A stretch of DNA of 64,000 nucleotides, taken from contig NZ_LZIL01000032.1 in the NCBI RefSeq assembly GCF_001667075.1, forward strand, positions 62,001 through 126,000, given 5' to 3'. Below, in pieces: positions 53,124 to 62,715 of the stretch (positions within the stretch are counted from its first letter, which is position 1; each line of letters begins with the position of its first letter). The notes under the pieces are model-generated. The model did not search any database. It had not been told where the DNA came from and saw only the letters and a list, made by a program, of their open reading frames with translations. The position numbers and the translations under genes were made by a program. Origin of the DNA: Mycobacterium sp. 852014-52450_SCH5900713. Its GTDB lineage: Bacteria; Actinomycetota; Actinomycetes; Mycobacteriales; Mycobacteriaceae.

Positions 53124-53971
53124 CGGGCGACGGCGTTGACGGCGAATGCGACGTTTCGACCCACTCCGCCGTCATCGCCGGCCTCGCCCGGCTTGGTCCA
53201 CACCACGTGTGCGGTGCCGGTTATGTGCAGGGTGGCGCCGGTTGTGAAATCGAGGAACAGCAAAGCGGCCTCGTCGTCGACGGCCAGGTTGCCAAAACTG
53301 TTGAACATGTTGTTTCCCGGAAAATCCGGCCACCACAGTCGGCTCGGGGAGTCGACCCGGACGAACCCCGGCGGTCCTCCGCGATGTGACGCATCTCGAC
53401 CACGGGTGGGATGGCTGGTGCCCAGAAAGAACGTGTCGGTCCGTGCAATCAACGCTTGGTCGGATGCGTCCAGAACGGCCGCGCGTCTCGCGGGTATTCG
53501 AGCAGGCGTAGCGAGCGTGGCCACATCGATGGTATGGCGATGAATGTACTTGGGGCAGTTGCCGTATGACTGATCGACGCGGATGGTCATACCACCGGGG
53601 TCCTCAGCACTGACTAGCTCGCCGTTGACCCGCAGCCTGCGGCGGGTGGCGAAGTCGATGGCGATCAGTCCCACCTGTTCGCCAGTAGGGATCTCGTGCA
53701 GGGGATCGCCGCCGCGGGGGAACGCCGACACCCGCAAGATGTCATGGTGGCCGCGGAGGAAACCCGGCGGTGCGGCCAACGGCGAGATCCAGAGGACCCC
53801 CGCGTGGTCGCGCGCTGTCAGCGCGGCGAACCGTTGTGATGCGAGAAGTTTTGCGGCGCCCGGGGACAGCCCCGATGAGTCGAGCATGGCCTCGAGCCGC
53901 CCGGCCTCGGCTTCGACGCCCGCCCGGCGCTGCGTTTCGGTCTCGCCCTCGTGGAAGCCGGTTGCGGTCAC
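53120..53971 (-). CDS. PNPOx-like FMN-binding protein
   Basis: A 283-residue protein from the GTG at 53971; the frame extends to 54202 but that part overlaps the antitoxin-like gene and lacks family character. It matches the pyridoxamine 5'-phosphate-oxidase-like split-barrel family, with the first strand FAALTARDHAGVLWISPL and a later RVNGELV and GNCPKYI block. The start is uncertain since no good ribosome site is seen. The reaction is unknown; relatives include flavin reductases. It may be the last gene of the mce-led transcript. Confidence 0.72.
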   Translation of the reverse strand: MTATGFHEGETETQRRAGVEAEAGRLEAMLDSSGLSPGAAKLLASQRFAALTARDHAGVLWISPLAAPPGFLRGHHDILRVSAFPRGGDPLHEIPTGEQVGLIAIDFATRRRLRVNGELVSAEDPGGMTIRVDQSYGNCPKYIHRHTIDVATLATPARIPARRAAVLDASDQALIARTDTFFLGTSHPTRGRDASHRGGPPGFVRVDSPSRLWWPDFPGNNMFNSFGNLAVDDEAALLFLDFTTGATLHITGTAHVVWTKPGEAGDDGGVGRNVAFAVNAVAR

Positions 53972-54038
53972 ATGAGCCGTAACACCGCCGCGCCCGCAAA
54001 CCTTCCGTACATCGCTGGAAAACCAGCGGCTGTTGCCC

Positions 54039-54512
54039 CTAGGCGACCGACACGATGCGGGCAACCAGCTTGCCGCACCGGATGACGTCGATCGTCTGGC
54101 CCGCCGCAACCTCGTCGAAGTAGCGCCCCGCACGCTTTCGCAATTCGTCGAGCTCGACCCCGCCGCAGGCGTCGACCGGGCTCGGGGTCCTCTCCGTGTC
54201 ACCGGCGGACACGATCTGTGCCAACAATCTGCCGCCGCGAACGACGCTGATCGTCTCCCCGGCCGCTACCCGGTCGAAGCAGCGCCCGGCGCGGGTTCGC
54301 AGTTCATCCAGACCGACCCACCCACCGGCATCCCGCGCCGCGAGTTTTGCAGAGCGCGCCGGGATGGGAGCCACCCTCCAGTCACCGACGGGCACCATCC
54401 GCGCGACGAGCTTGCCGCGACGGACGACATCGATGGTCTCCCCGGCGGCGACCCGTTCGAGATACGTGCAGGCGTCACTCCGAAGTTGGCCCAGGCCAAT
54501 CGCTTCCCGCAT
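54039..54512 (-). CDS. Triple-repeat Phd/YefM-like antitoxin protein
   Basis: A 157-residue protein made of three similar units of about 35 residues (8-42, 68-103 and 121-156), each of the form LDELRxRAGRxFDxVAAGETIxVxRxGKLVARIV. That pattern is the N-terminal DNA-binding part of Phd/YefM antitoxins (prevent-host-death family), usually present once. No toxin gene is adjacent. It begins 15 nt after mceF with AGGGAT upstream, so it is probably transcribed with the mce operon. A role as a DNA-binding regulator is more likely than as a simple antitoxin. Confidence 0.75.
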   Translation of the reverse strand: MREAIGLGQLRSDACTYLERVAAGETIDVVRRGKLVARMVPVGDWRVAPIPARSAKLAARDAGGWVGLDELRTRAGRCFDRVAAGETISVVRGGRLLAQIVSAGDTERTPSPVDACGGVELDELRKRAGRYFDEVAAGQTIDVIRCGKLVARIVSVA

Positions 54513-54527
54513 TTCAATCCAATCCCT

Positions 54528-56084
54528 TCATCGGCTGGCCGGCGGCGCCAGCATGTCCTTCCAGCCGTCGTCTCCCGTTTTGCTCGAGTTTTCGACCGCG
54601 TACTTCACACCGTCGGGCCCCACCAGTTCGCCGCTCTGGGGGAGGTATACGGCCGGGGGAGGACCGCCGGGGGTGTAGACGCAGGGATTCGGCTGCTGCC
54701 CATTGCATTCCACGGTTCCCGATCCCGGCCGCTGCAGTGGATCGCTGGTCGGGGGTGGCGTCCCTGCCACCCTGTCGGAGGGCGCCGGGTTCAGGCCGTT
54801 GTTGATCGACGGCGCGGGTATCACCAGCCCAGGTTTCACCGGCTGGTCACATCGCGCCGCCGGCGCCGGGCAGGTGACGAGCTGGTTGGGGTCGCCGTAC
54901 CACGGGTTGGTTCCCAACGGAACATAGGGTTTGGGGTCGCGGCACTCTCGGGGCGTCGCAGCTCGTTTACCGGGGACATCGACACACGGAAGGTTGCGTG
55001 CGCCGCGCACCGCGTTGGCAGGGGTGTCCTGCGGGATCTTGCAATAGGTTCCGGAGGGCATCGGCGCCAGGCTGGTATCCGCGGGAGACCGCCACTGGGA
55101 TGCCGGGAGAAACCCGGTCAGGCACGGCGGGGGCTGGTTGATCGTCAGCGAGGTCCCCAGCGATGCGTAGCCTGGGAAGGCACTCGTGACCGTCTGGCCC
55201 TCCGAAGCGCCCTGCGGATAGGCCACCAGCAGTTGCTCGACGCCTTTGTGGTAGCGCTTGAGCATGTCGAGCACGATTTCGAGATTCGCCAGTGTCTGCG
55301 GGAGCGACTCTCGGACATCGCTGAACACCTCGTTGACCTGATCGGCGGTCGGCGCCGCTTGGGTCAGGATGCTTTGCAGGTGCTGGTCGTTTTCCGCGCT
55401 CTGCGCGGCCAGGATGTTCAGGTTGTGCGACCAGCGTTCGATCGAGTCGCCGGAGTCGACCTGGCTGTCGATGATGGGCCCGGAGTTTTGGACGATGTCG
55501 TTGATGTCGGAGATGTTGGTCTTGAAGTCACCGGCGATCGCCTGCGTCGCGTCGACCAGTCGTTGCAGCGCGGGGCCCAATCCGCCTACCGCTTGGGCTG
55601 TTTCGTCGAGCAGCGAGGCGATCTTGTCCTTGGGCAGCGCGGCCAGCCCCCGGTTGGCGGCATCGATCGCCGGCCCGATGTCGGTGGGGATGGTGCCCTT
55701 GGTGATGGTCTGACCGGGCGAAAAGTATTGGCGCGGGTTGCCCACCGACACCAGGTCGAGATACTGCTCACCGACCGCCGACACCGAATGCACGTTCGCC
55801 GACGCGTCAACCGGGATCCTGTAGCGATCGCCGATGCTCATCGTCACCCGCGCGCCCGTAGCGGTCGGGTCGACAGCGGTGACCGTGCCGATGGTTTCAC
55901 CGCGATACGTCACGTTCGACGTCTTGTACAGGCCGCCCGACGCGGGCAGGTCCGCCTTCAGCATGTACTGCCCGATCCCGGCCGCAGCGGGAATCTGCAA
56001 GTAATACCAGCCCAGCGCAACCGCGGTGATTGCAGTCAGGACGCCGAACATGACCAGCTGGCGCTTGATGAAGCGGGTCAGCAT
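54528..56084 (-). CDS. MceF-like protein
   Basis: A 518-residue Mce-family protein: an N-terminal membrane helix (VMFGVLTAITAVALGWYYL), the Mce/MlaD domain (about 40-120, including TYRGETIGTV) and a long helical region, then a proline-rich C-terminal tail. It is the sixth Mce subunit and overlaps mceE by 7 nt. Mce subunits form a hexameric channel carrying lipids across the periplasm. The tail has many cysteine and proline residues. Confidence 0.92.
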   Translation of the reverse strand: MLTRFIKRQLVMFGVLTAITAVALGWYYLQIPAAAGIGQYMLKADLPASGGLYKTSNVTYRGETIGTVTAVDPTATGARVTMSIGDRYRIPVDASANVHSVSAVGEQYLDLVSVGNPRQYFSPGQTITKGTIPTDIGPAIDAANRGLAALPKDKIASLLDETAQAVGGLGPALQRLVDATQAIAGDFKTNISDINDIVQNSGPIIDSQVDSGDSIERWSHNLNILAAQSAENDQHLQSILTQAAPTADQVNEVFSDVRESLPQTLANLEIVLDMLKRYHKGVEQLLVAYPQGASEGQTVTSAFPGYASLGTSLTINQPPPCLTGFLPASQWRSPADTSLAPMPSGTYCKIPQDTPANAVRGARNLPCVDVPGKRAATPRECRDPKPYVPLGTNPWYGDPNQLVTCPAPAARCDQPVKPGLVIPAPSINNGLNPAPSDRVAGTPPPTSDPLQRPGSGTVECNGQQPNPCVYTPGGPPPAVYLPQSGELVGPDGVKYAVENSSKTGDDGWKDMLAPPASR

Positions 56085-57253
56085 TGCCTATCCGCCCTTT
56101 CGACCAGCGGGCCGCCCGGGGCGTCGTTGGGGTTCGGCGTGTATCGGACGTCCGGGATCATCGTCTCGGGGTCGCGGCCCCACGATTGCTCGAGCGCACG
56201 CAGCGCTCCGGAGAACCCGGTCCCGGTGAGGACCGCGTTGTCGACAGCGCTCATCGTCAGGTCGAGCGTCAGCGACAGGTTGAAGTAGTCGCCGCGGAAC
56301 GCCTTGGGCACGGCGTCGATGTCGAACGGCCGCACGAGTATCAGCTTGAGTGCGCGAATCAGGTAGGGAGACCCACGCCCGAGTTCCCGCAACGGGCACT
56401 GCAGCGACAACAGGTCCTGGTGGAGGTCGCCCCGCGCGGCCGACAGGTATTGGTCGGCAACTCCGCTGAGCCGCCCGGTAGCGTCGACCGCGTCGATCAG
56501 AAGTTTCTGTTTGTCGGCGAAATGTTTGAGCAGTGGCGGGAATTCGGTGAGGACCCGATCCAGGACGTCCGAGCGGGGACCGACGTACGCCAGCAGCCGG
56601 TTGGTGGAATCGATGGCTCGGGTGATGTCAGCGCGTTGCTCGTCGAGCCGGGCGGTGAAGGTGTCCAGCTTGCCGAGAAAGGCACGGATCTGCTCGGCGC
56701 GACCGTTGACGATGTTGTAGACCTCGTTCTGCAGCACTTCGAGGTTCGGGATGCCTCCGCCGCGCAGCACGATGGCGAGACTCGCGAGCGTCTGCTCGGT
56801 CGTGGGGTAAGTGGACGCATTCTTGAGCGGGATGGTGTCGCCGTCCCTCAGTAGCTCCGGGGACGGGTTGGGTGGTGCGGCGAGCTCCACATGCTGCGAA
56901 CCCAGCAGGCTGGTCTGCCCGATCTTGGCGGTCGCGTTCCTGGGCAACTTGACGTTCTTGCCCAGACGTAGCGTCAGCGTCGCGACCCAGTTCTTCAGTT
57001 CGATCGCGCGCACCGTGCCGACAAAGACATCGGCCACCCGCACCCGGCTGTTGTCGTTGAGGGCCAGCGTGTCGGGCATCTGCACGTAGACGGTGTAGTT
57101 GCCGGGCCCAGAGCCCGGGCCGCCCGGCATCGGTACGTTCGCGATTCCATGCCACTTCGCGCACGACGTCAGCATCACGACAGCAGCCAGTAGTGCGAAT
57201 CCCTGCCGCGCCCGGTATCGGGCTCGAATAGCCAAGGCGCGCAATGCGTTCAT
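56078..57253 (-). CDS. MceE-like lipoprotein
   Basis: A 391-residue protein with the lipobox LTSC (cysteine about residue 31) after a short signal peptide, then the Mce domain (GNYTVYVQMPDTLALNDNSRV) and helical region. MceE is typically the lipid-anchored subunit. ATGA overlap links it to mceD upstream. Confidence 0.92.
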   Translation of the reverse strand: MNALRALAIRARYRARQGFALLAAVVMLTSCAKWHGIANVPMPGGPGSGPGNYTVYVQMPDTLALNDNSRVRVADVFVGTVRAIELKNWVATLTLRLGKNVKLPRNATAKIGQTSLLGSQHVELAAPPNPSPELLRDGDTIPLKNASTYPTTEQTLASLAIVLRGGGIPNLEVLQNEVYNIVNGRAEQIRAFLGKLDTFTARLDEQRADITRAIDSTNRLLAYVGPRSDVLDRVLTEFPPLLKHFADKQKLLIDAVDATGRLSGVADQYLSAARGDLHQDLLSLQCPLRELGRGSPYLIRALKLILVRPFDIDAVPKAFRGDYFNLSLTLDLTMSAVDNAVLTGTGFSGALRALEQSWGRDPETMIPDVRYTPNPNDAPGGPLVERADRQC

Positions 57254-58812
57254 GATCCCGCTCCCGTCGCCGCGGCCACGGGCGCCGGCGTCGGCGCGAC
57301 CGGACCCGGAATCACACCCGGTCCGGGCGGCGGTGCCGGGATCGGCACCTGCGGGGCCCGCAGGCCGATCGGTGGCACCACCGGGTACTCGTCGTAGGCG
57401 TTCGGCGGCCCGGGCGGGGTCTGCAGCCCCGGGGGCGGGGGTCCGGTGTCAGGGCCGCCCATCAATTCGGCCAGTGATTCGGGGGTCAACAGGCCGCCCG
57501 TGATCGGCCCCACCTGTGTGCCCTGCATGCCCGGCGCGACAACCCAGCCGGGCTGGGTGTTGCGGTGCGAGAACGGGGTGTCGGGCACCCAGATTCCGGG
57601 CACCGTGGTGTCCTTGTATCCGTTCGGCGGGTGCAGCCTCGGCTCGGAGTAGGCGACCTCCTTGGGTAGCGCCTCGGCGGTGCTGAACAGGTTCAGCCCG
57701 AACGGCAGGTAGTTGAACTTGATCGCATCGAGGACTGGCGCCAGGTATTGCGCACACAGCTCGGCGGACTCTTGATAGCCCAGCCGGCTACCGGCCTGAA
57801 TCATGCTGCAGAAGAACTGCATTGGGTTGGCGAAGTTAGGGATCGCTGGGATCGACATGACGGCCCCGTGCGACGGGTGGTAGATCTGGCTGAGGTTCGT
57901 CTCCAACGTCGGCAGGACGTGCAGGGCGGTCTCCAAACCGTTGAGTGGGTCGGGCTGGACCAACGTGGTGGTCAGGGTGGCGAGGTTGTCGAGGTCATGG
58001 ACGAGCACCTCGCGGTTCTTGGTCAAGAACGGGCGCAGGGTGGAGAGCAGGCTGTCGAACTGCTGCAGCGCATTGGCGAGATCGTGGTCGGATCCGGTCA
58101 ACTCGCCGGTGAACTGGGCCAGGTTCTTGTTCAGCGCGACGAACTGCTGGTCGTCTTTGTGCAGTGCGTTGACGAACTGGGCCAGGCTCTTCACCACCGC
58201 GAAGAAGTCGCCACGGCCCTCGTTCAGCGCGGTCAACGCCCGCGACAGGCTGTTCAGCGTGGTGTTGATCTGCTTGCCCTTGCCGGCCAGCCCGTCTGCG
58301 AATGACTCGATGGCATCACCGAACGGACCTTTGGGTTGCTCGGGTGTCGGGCCAAGTTTGGCGATGACGTTGGCGACGCCTTCGCGCAGTTGGTCCCACT
58401 CCGTGGGGACCTGCGTGCGCTCGATGGGGATCACGGCGTTATCGCCCATGACGGGACCACCTTTGTAGGGCGGCTCCAATTGAATGCTTCGTGACGCCAC
58501 CAGCGTCGGGTTCACGATGACGGCGGACGCGTTGGCGGGCACCTTGTACTTGTTGTCGTAGTGAAACGTCACCTTCATCTTGTCGCCGGCCGGTTCGATC
58601 TTGTCGACGGAACCGACACGAACGCCCATGATTTGGACTTTGTCGCCGGAATAAAGCGCGTTCGCCGTTGGGAAATAAGCGATTACGGTGTTGGAAGTCA
58701 ACTTCTGGTAGAGCCGCCAGCCGAGCGACCCGGCGACCAGGACCAGCAGTACCACCAGCACGCCGATTACCGTCCGGGGCCGCGGTTTGCGGAAGTTAAA
58801 GACGTTGCTCAA
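57250..58812 (-). CDS. MceD-like protein
   Basis: A 520-residue protein with N-terminal helix, Mce domain (VIAYFPTANALYSGDKVQI), helical region and a long proline/glycine tail (last 80 residues). The start is a TTG overlapping the mceC stop (TTGA). Fourth Mce subunit of the operon. Confidence 0.92.
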   Translation of the reverse strand: MSNVFNFRKPRPRTVIGVLVVLLVLVAGSLGWRLYQKLTSNTVIAYFPTANALYSGDKVQIMGVRVGSVDKIEPAGDKMKVTFHYDNKYKVPANASAVIVNPTLVASRSIQLEPPYKGGPVMGDNAVIPIERTQVPTEWDQLREGVANVIAKLGPTPEQPKGPFGDAIESFADGLAGKGKQINTTLNSLSRALTALNEGRGDFFAVVKSLAQFVNALHKDDQQFVALNKNLAQFTGELTGSDHDLANALQQFDSLLSTLRPFLTKNREVLVHDLDNLATLTTTLVQPDPLNGLETALHVLPTLETNLSQIYHPSHGAVMSIPAIPNFANPMQFFCSMIQAGSRLGYQESAELCAQYLAPVLDAIKFNYLPFGLNLFSTAEALPKEVAYSEPRLHPPNGYKDTTVPGIWVPDTPFSHRNTQPGWVVAPGMQGTQVGPITGGLLTPESLAELMGGPDTGPPPPGLQTPPGPPNAYDEYPVVPPIGLRAPQVPIPAPPPGPGVIPGPVAPTPAPVAAATGAGS

Positions 58813-60368
58813 TTCTGGCTACCTCCCGTGATGCCGCTGCCTCCCGTGCCGCCCGGGTTGATGAACGGGGCGGGCAGCTGCGGCCCGGGTCCCGACGGCG
58901 CGGGCGGCCCCGGCGGCAGCCCGGGTGCGAGCGTCGACGGTGGGGGGGTGGGGCCGGCGGGCTGCAGGTTCTCGGTGCGCGCGCCCGGCGGCGCCTGGAC
59001 GGGCAGCGGTACCGGTGTGCCCGGGACATCTGGCGGCGCCTCGCCGGGGCGCGCGGCGATCGGGATTCCCGGTGACGGTGGCAGTCCGTTCGGGTTCGGC
59101 GGCGACGCGGCTACATCGATCGGCGCCGGGAAACTGCCACCGAACGGTCCGACGTCTACACCCGTGCACGGCAACGGGTTCCACGGCCTCGGCAGCGCGT
59201 CGGGCGGTGGGGTGTATGAACACGCCGTTCCGGGCGGGACGGCCGGTCCCGGGTGCTCTGGTGTGCCCTCCAGCACCGGAGGTGCGGGCGGCGGTGCGCC
59301 GTTGGGGAACCGGGTGCCGTTGGGGTCGGGCCAGCGGAACTCCGGAAGCCCGGCGCTGCGCCAGAAGTTCTCCGGGTCGATGCCGCGCTTCTTGAAGGCG
59401 GCGTCGACGAACGGCTGCAAGATCCAATACGGCAGCAGGTTGGACAGGACGATCTTGAAGTACGGTCCCGACGCCACCGATTCCCCTAGCGATGCGGCGA
59501 ATTGGCTTACATACGTGAGGGTTTGAGCTAGGTCGTCTTTGCGTTCCACCAGCACATCGCTGATGGCACGCAACTGCTCCAGCACGGGATTGAGGTTGGG
59601 GTTGTCGTTGATGAACCCCTGCACCTCGGCCGAGAAGGCGGAAATGTTCTGCAGCAGGAGGCCGATGGCGCGGGCGCGTTCGTTGAACGCCGCCAGCAGC
59701 GTCTTCGCGTTGACCAGCAACCGGTTGATTTGTTCGCTGCGGTCACCGAGCACACTGGCCACTTGGTGGGCCTGAGCGAGTAAGTGCTTGACCTCTTCGT
59801 CGCGCTTACCGATGGTGTCGGAGAATTTGGTCAACCCGTCGAGCGTGGCACTCAAATGCGGGTAGGTCTGATTGATGGTCTGCGACAGGACATTCAGTGA
59901 CTGCTTGACCGTGTCGATGTTCCAGCCGGTGGCGGCCTTGGTGATGTCGAAGTTCGCTTCGTAGAGCTGATAGGGCGTGGTGCTTTGGCCCAGTGGCAAC
60001 ACGGCCCCGGGCCGCAGCTTCTGGGTTCCCCGCGGCTCGATCTCGAGCACCTTCTTACCCAGGATGGTGTCGGTCTTGATCGCGAGCCGGCTCTCGTTGC
60101 CGATGGTGTTGGGACCGATGTTGAACTTGATCACGACGTGGTCGCCGTCGATAGCGAACGCCTCCACCTTGCCGACATTCACGCCGGAGATGCGCACCTT
60201 GTCGCCCTTGTTGAGCTGACCGGTGTCGGTGAACTGCCCGTAGTAACTCGGGCTGGCGAAGATCATCGGGATACTGGTCAAGCTTTGGCCGACTGCGACC
60301 ACGAGCACGAGCACGGTGATGCCCATCAGCCCGACCCGGTTGCGGTTGAATTCCGTCAGCGTTCTCAT
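58809..60368 (-). CDS. MceC-like protein
   Basis: A 519-residue protein from the ATG at 60368, overlapping mceB by 4 nt; an earlier in-frame start at 60380 is possible. N-terminal helix, Mce domain (YGQFTDTGQLNKGDKVRI), helices, and a proline-rich C-terminal tail of about 150 residues, as usual for MceC. Confidence 0.92.
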   Translation of the reverse strand: MRTLTEFNRNRVGLMGITVLVLVVAVGQSLTSIPMIFASPSYYGQFTDTGQLNKGDKVRISGVNVGKVEAFAIDGDHVVIKFNIGPNTIGNESRLAIKTDTILGKKVLEIEPRGTQKLRPGAVLPLGQSTTPYQLYEANFDITKAATGWNIDTVKQSLNVLSQTINQTYPHLSATLDGLTKFSDTIGKRDEEVKHLLAQAHQVASVLGDRSEQINRLLVNAKTLLAAFNERARAIGLLLQNISAFSAEVQGFINDNPNLNPVLEQLRAISDVLVERKDDLAQTLTYVSQFAASLGESVASGPYFKIVLSNLLPYWILQPFVDAAFKKRGIDPENFWRSAGLPEFRWPDPNGTRFPNGAPPPAPPVLEGTPEHPGPAVPPGTACSYTPPPDALPRPWNPLPCTGVDVGPFGGSFPAPIDVAASPPNPNGLPPSPGIPIAARPGEAPPDVPGTPVPLPVQAPPGARTENLQPAGPTPPPSTLAPGLPPGPPAPSGPGPQLPAPFINPGGTGGSGITGGSQN

Positions 60369-61405
60369 TGCGGCGTGCACCTACCGGTGGGCTGCTGCCA
60401 GATCCGGACCGTGCGTACCGGACCGCCGGCCTGCAGTCCGTTCCACTTGATCGTGAGGTCGCAGACGTAGAAGTTCACCCAGTCTCCATAGAGCCCGATG
60501 CTGCGTCCGATCAGGTTGAGCGCGGTCGGCGTCTTGTGGATCAGATCGCCGAGCTGATCGCGTTGGTCGACGAGCGGCTGCTGTAGAGCCTGCAGATAGT
60601 TGATCGCCTTGTGCAGCAGAGCGCGGTTGTCCGCGAGTAGGTCGGCCACCGTTCCGGCGGCGTTGCTGATGTTCGCGGTGCCGGCGGCCAGCGGGTCGGC
60701 GTGGTGTTGGAGCCCGGTGATCAATCTCTCGAAGTTGTCGACGGTCTGATCGAATTCCTTGCGATGCCGAACGGTGGTGTCCAGCACGGTGTTCAAGTTC
60801 TTGATCACCTCACCGATCGCCTGGTCGCGTTCGGCGATATGCGCGGTCGCCTGCGCGGTCTGGTCGAGGATGTCGTTGATGGTGCCGCCCTGGCCCTGAA
60901 ACACGGTGATGATGGCCGACGCGATGGTGTTGACCTTGTCGGGATCGAGCGCCCGGAACAATGGCTTGAAACCACCGATCAGGGCGTCGAGATCCAGCGC
61001 CGGCGAGGTTCGTGACAGCGGGATGAATCCGCCCGGCGGCAGGACCCGGTCAACGCCCTCGCCCTCGCCGCGCTTGAGCTCTAAGTAGCGGTCGGCGAAC
61101 AGATTGAGATAACGGATCTGCGCGGTCGTCGACTGGTAGAGCGGTATCGAGCGGTCCACATCGAAGTCCACCATTACCCGCTGGCCGCCCTCGATCAGCC
61201 GCACCGCCTTGACCTTGCCGATCTCCACTCCAGCGGCGCGGACGAACTGGCCGTTTTTCAGCCCGGTGGCGTTCCCGAATTCCGCGTGATAGTGGTTGGT
61301 GCTGTTGAAGCGCACCTGAGCGAACACCACGACGATCGACACGGTGATCAGCAGCAGCACCAGCGAGACGATGCCGAGCTTGATAGCGGAGCCGGTGATT
61401 TTCAT
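60365..61405 (-). CDS. MceB-like protein
   Basis: A 346-residue protein from the ATG at 61405, overlapping the mceA stop by 4 nt. An open frame continues upstream to 61534 but lies inside mceA and is not used. N-terminal helix, Mce domain (YHAEFGNATGLKNGQFVRA) and coiled helical part, without the long tail. Confidence 0.92.
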   Translation of the reverse strand: MKITGSAIKLGIVSLVLLLITVSIVVVFAQVRFNSTNHYHAEFGNATGLKNGQFVRAAGVEIGKVKAVRLIEGGQRVMVDFDVDRSIPLYQSTTAQIRYLNLFADRYLELKRGEGEGVDRVLPPGGFIPLSRTSPALDLDALIGGFKPLFRALDPDKVNTIASAIITVFQGQGGTINDILDQTAQATAHIAERDQAIGEVIKNLNTVLDTTVRHRKEFDQTVDNFERLITGLQHHADPLAAGTANISNAAGTVADLLADNRALLHKAINYLQALQQPLVDQRDQLGDLIHKTPTALNLIGRSIGLYGDWVNFYVCDLTIKWNGLQAGGPVRTVRIWQQPTGRCTPQ

Positions 61406-62709
61406 GGGTTGATCGTGTTGTCTCCGACTTGACGGCCCCACACGTACTCGATTGCATACGGTGAGCCGGTGTCTAAGTGGTTGTAGGGCGCGAGGCTGGC
61501 GCCGGTGTCCACCACCAGACTTGGCGCCGGCCACAGGTCATGGGTGACGGCCTGCCAGCAACCCGGCGCACCCCCGGGGCCGCCGCGTGCGTTCACCCGC
61601 GGCAGATTGTCCGGATACACAAAGGGATTCGGCGCCCCACCGACCAGCCCGGCCAGACCGAGGAGCCCCATGGTGGCCGCCGTGCCGGCCAATCCCGGGA
61701 GCGTGAGAATGCCTCCCAAGCCTGACGTCAGCTCGGTCATGGTTCTCAGCGCGTAGCCGTTGCCGCCGCCGGTCGTCGCATAGGCCGCCGGTTCTTCGTC
61801 GTAGTAATTGCGGATCGTGCAGAAGATCTCGGGGCTGTAGGTGTCGAGCAGCTGGGCGGTGGGCACCAGATCGGCGGCTCCGCGCTGAAAGTAGGGCCCG
61901 CCGCGGGCGAAGATGTCTTCGCCGGTGTTGCCCAACCCGGCCGCGGCCAACAACGCGGCATCCAGGTCTGCTTCGTGCCGGTGCAGCGTGCGTGCCGTGA
62001 TCACCGCGTTGTTGAGTGAGTCGAACAGGTCGGGTGCGGCCTTGGCGTAGACGTCGCCCAGGGCCGCCAGCCCTTGAATGTCATGCCGGATCTGCGGCAT
62101 CTGCGGATTGATGTCGTCGAGGATGGCGTTGGCGTTGACGATCGATTGCCCGAACTTGTCGCCCAAGCCCGTCAACGCCTGCGCCGCTGCGGCCAGCGTC
62201 AGGTTGACCTTGACCGGATCCAGCTTCTCCGTGATGGAGGTGAGGGTCTCGAAGAGGGTATTGAACTCCGTTGTCACCGACCTCGCATCAATCACGTGCT
62301 GCGGTGTGATGCGTTGCGGTGTAGGGTTTTTCGGCGAGGTCAACGACACGTACTTGTTGCCGAACACCGTGGTCGCCTTGATATTGGCGTCCACGTTGGC
62401 CGGGATCAGCTCGATGTACTTCGGATTCACGTTCAAGTCGAACTTGGCCGCCTGTGTGCCGTCACGCTCGATCTCCGAAATGCTGGCCACCCGGCCGATT
62501 TCCACGCCGTTGTAGGTGACCTTCGACCCCGGATCCATGACCAAACCGGCCCGTGGAGCCAACATCGTCAAGCGTGTAGTCGGCGTGAGCCGCCCCCGAA
62601 ACTGCAACCAGACGACACCCAGTACCACCGCGAAGACCATCAGGAACACCAACGCGGCCGTCCTGTACGGCGGAATGCGTTGCGGGTTCTCCTTCACCGG
62701 GGCTGTCAT
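61402..62709 (-). CDS. MceA-like protein
   Basis: A 435-residue first Mce subunit with N-terminal helix (ALVFLMVFAVVLGVVWL), Mce domain (APRAGLVMDPGSKVTYNGV) and helical part. The C-terminal third has a hydrophobic glycine/leucine segment (about residues 330-365). Which of the numbered mce loci this is cannot be told by reading alone. Confidence 0.92.
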   Translation of the reverse strand: MTAPVKENPQRIPPYRTAALVFLMVFAVVLGVVWLQFRGRLTPTTRLTMLAPRAGLVMDPGSKVTYNGVEIGRVASISEIERDGTQAAKFDLNVNPKYIELIPANVDANIKATTVFGNKYVSLTSPKNPTPQRITPQHVIDARSVTTEFNTLFETLTSITEKLDPVKVNLTLAAAAQALTGLGDKFGQSIVNANAILDDINPQMPQIRHDIQGLAALGDVYAKAAPDLFDSLNNAVITARTLHRHEADLDAALLAAAGLGNTGEDIFARGGPYFQRGAADLVPTAQLLDTYSPEIFCTIRNYYDEEPAAYATTGGGNGYALRTMTELTSGLGGILTLPGLAGTAATMGLLGLAGLVGGAPNPFVYPDNLPRVNARGGPGGAPGCWQAVTHDLWPAPSLVVDTGASLAPYNHLDTGSPYAIEYVWGRQVGDNTINP

Positions 62710-62715
62710 TGGCGG

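Noticed and set aside
54033..56288. 751-codon plus-strand frame opposite mceF
   Set aside because: Shadow of mceF and the repeat gene; Arg/Gly-rich and featureless.
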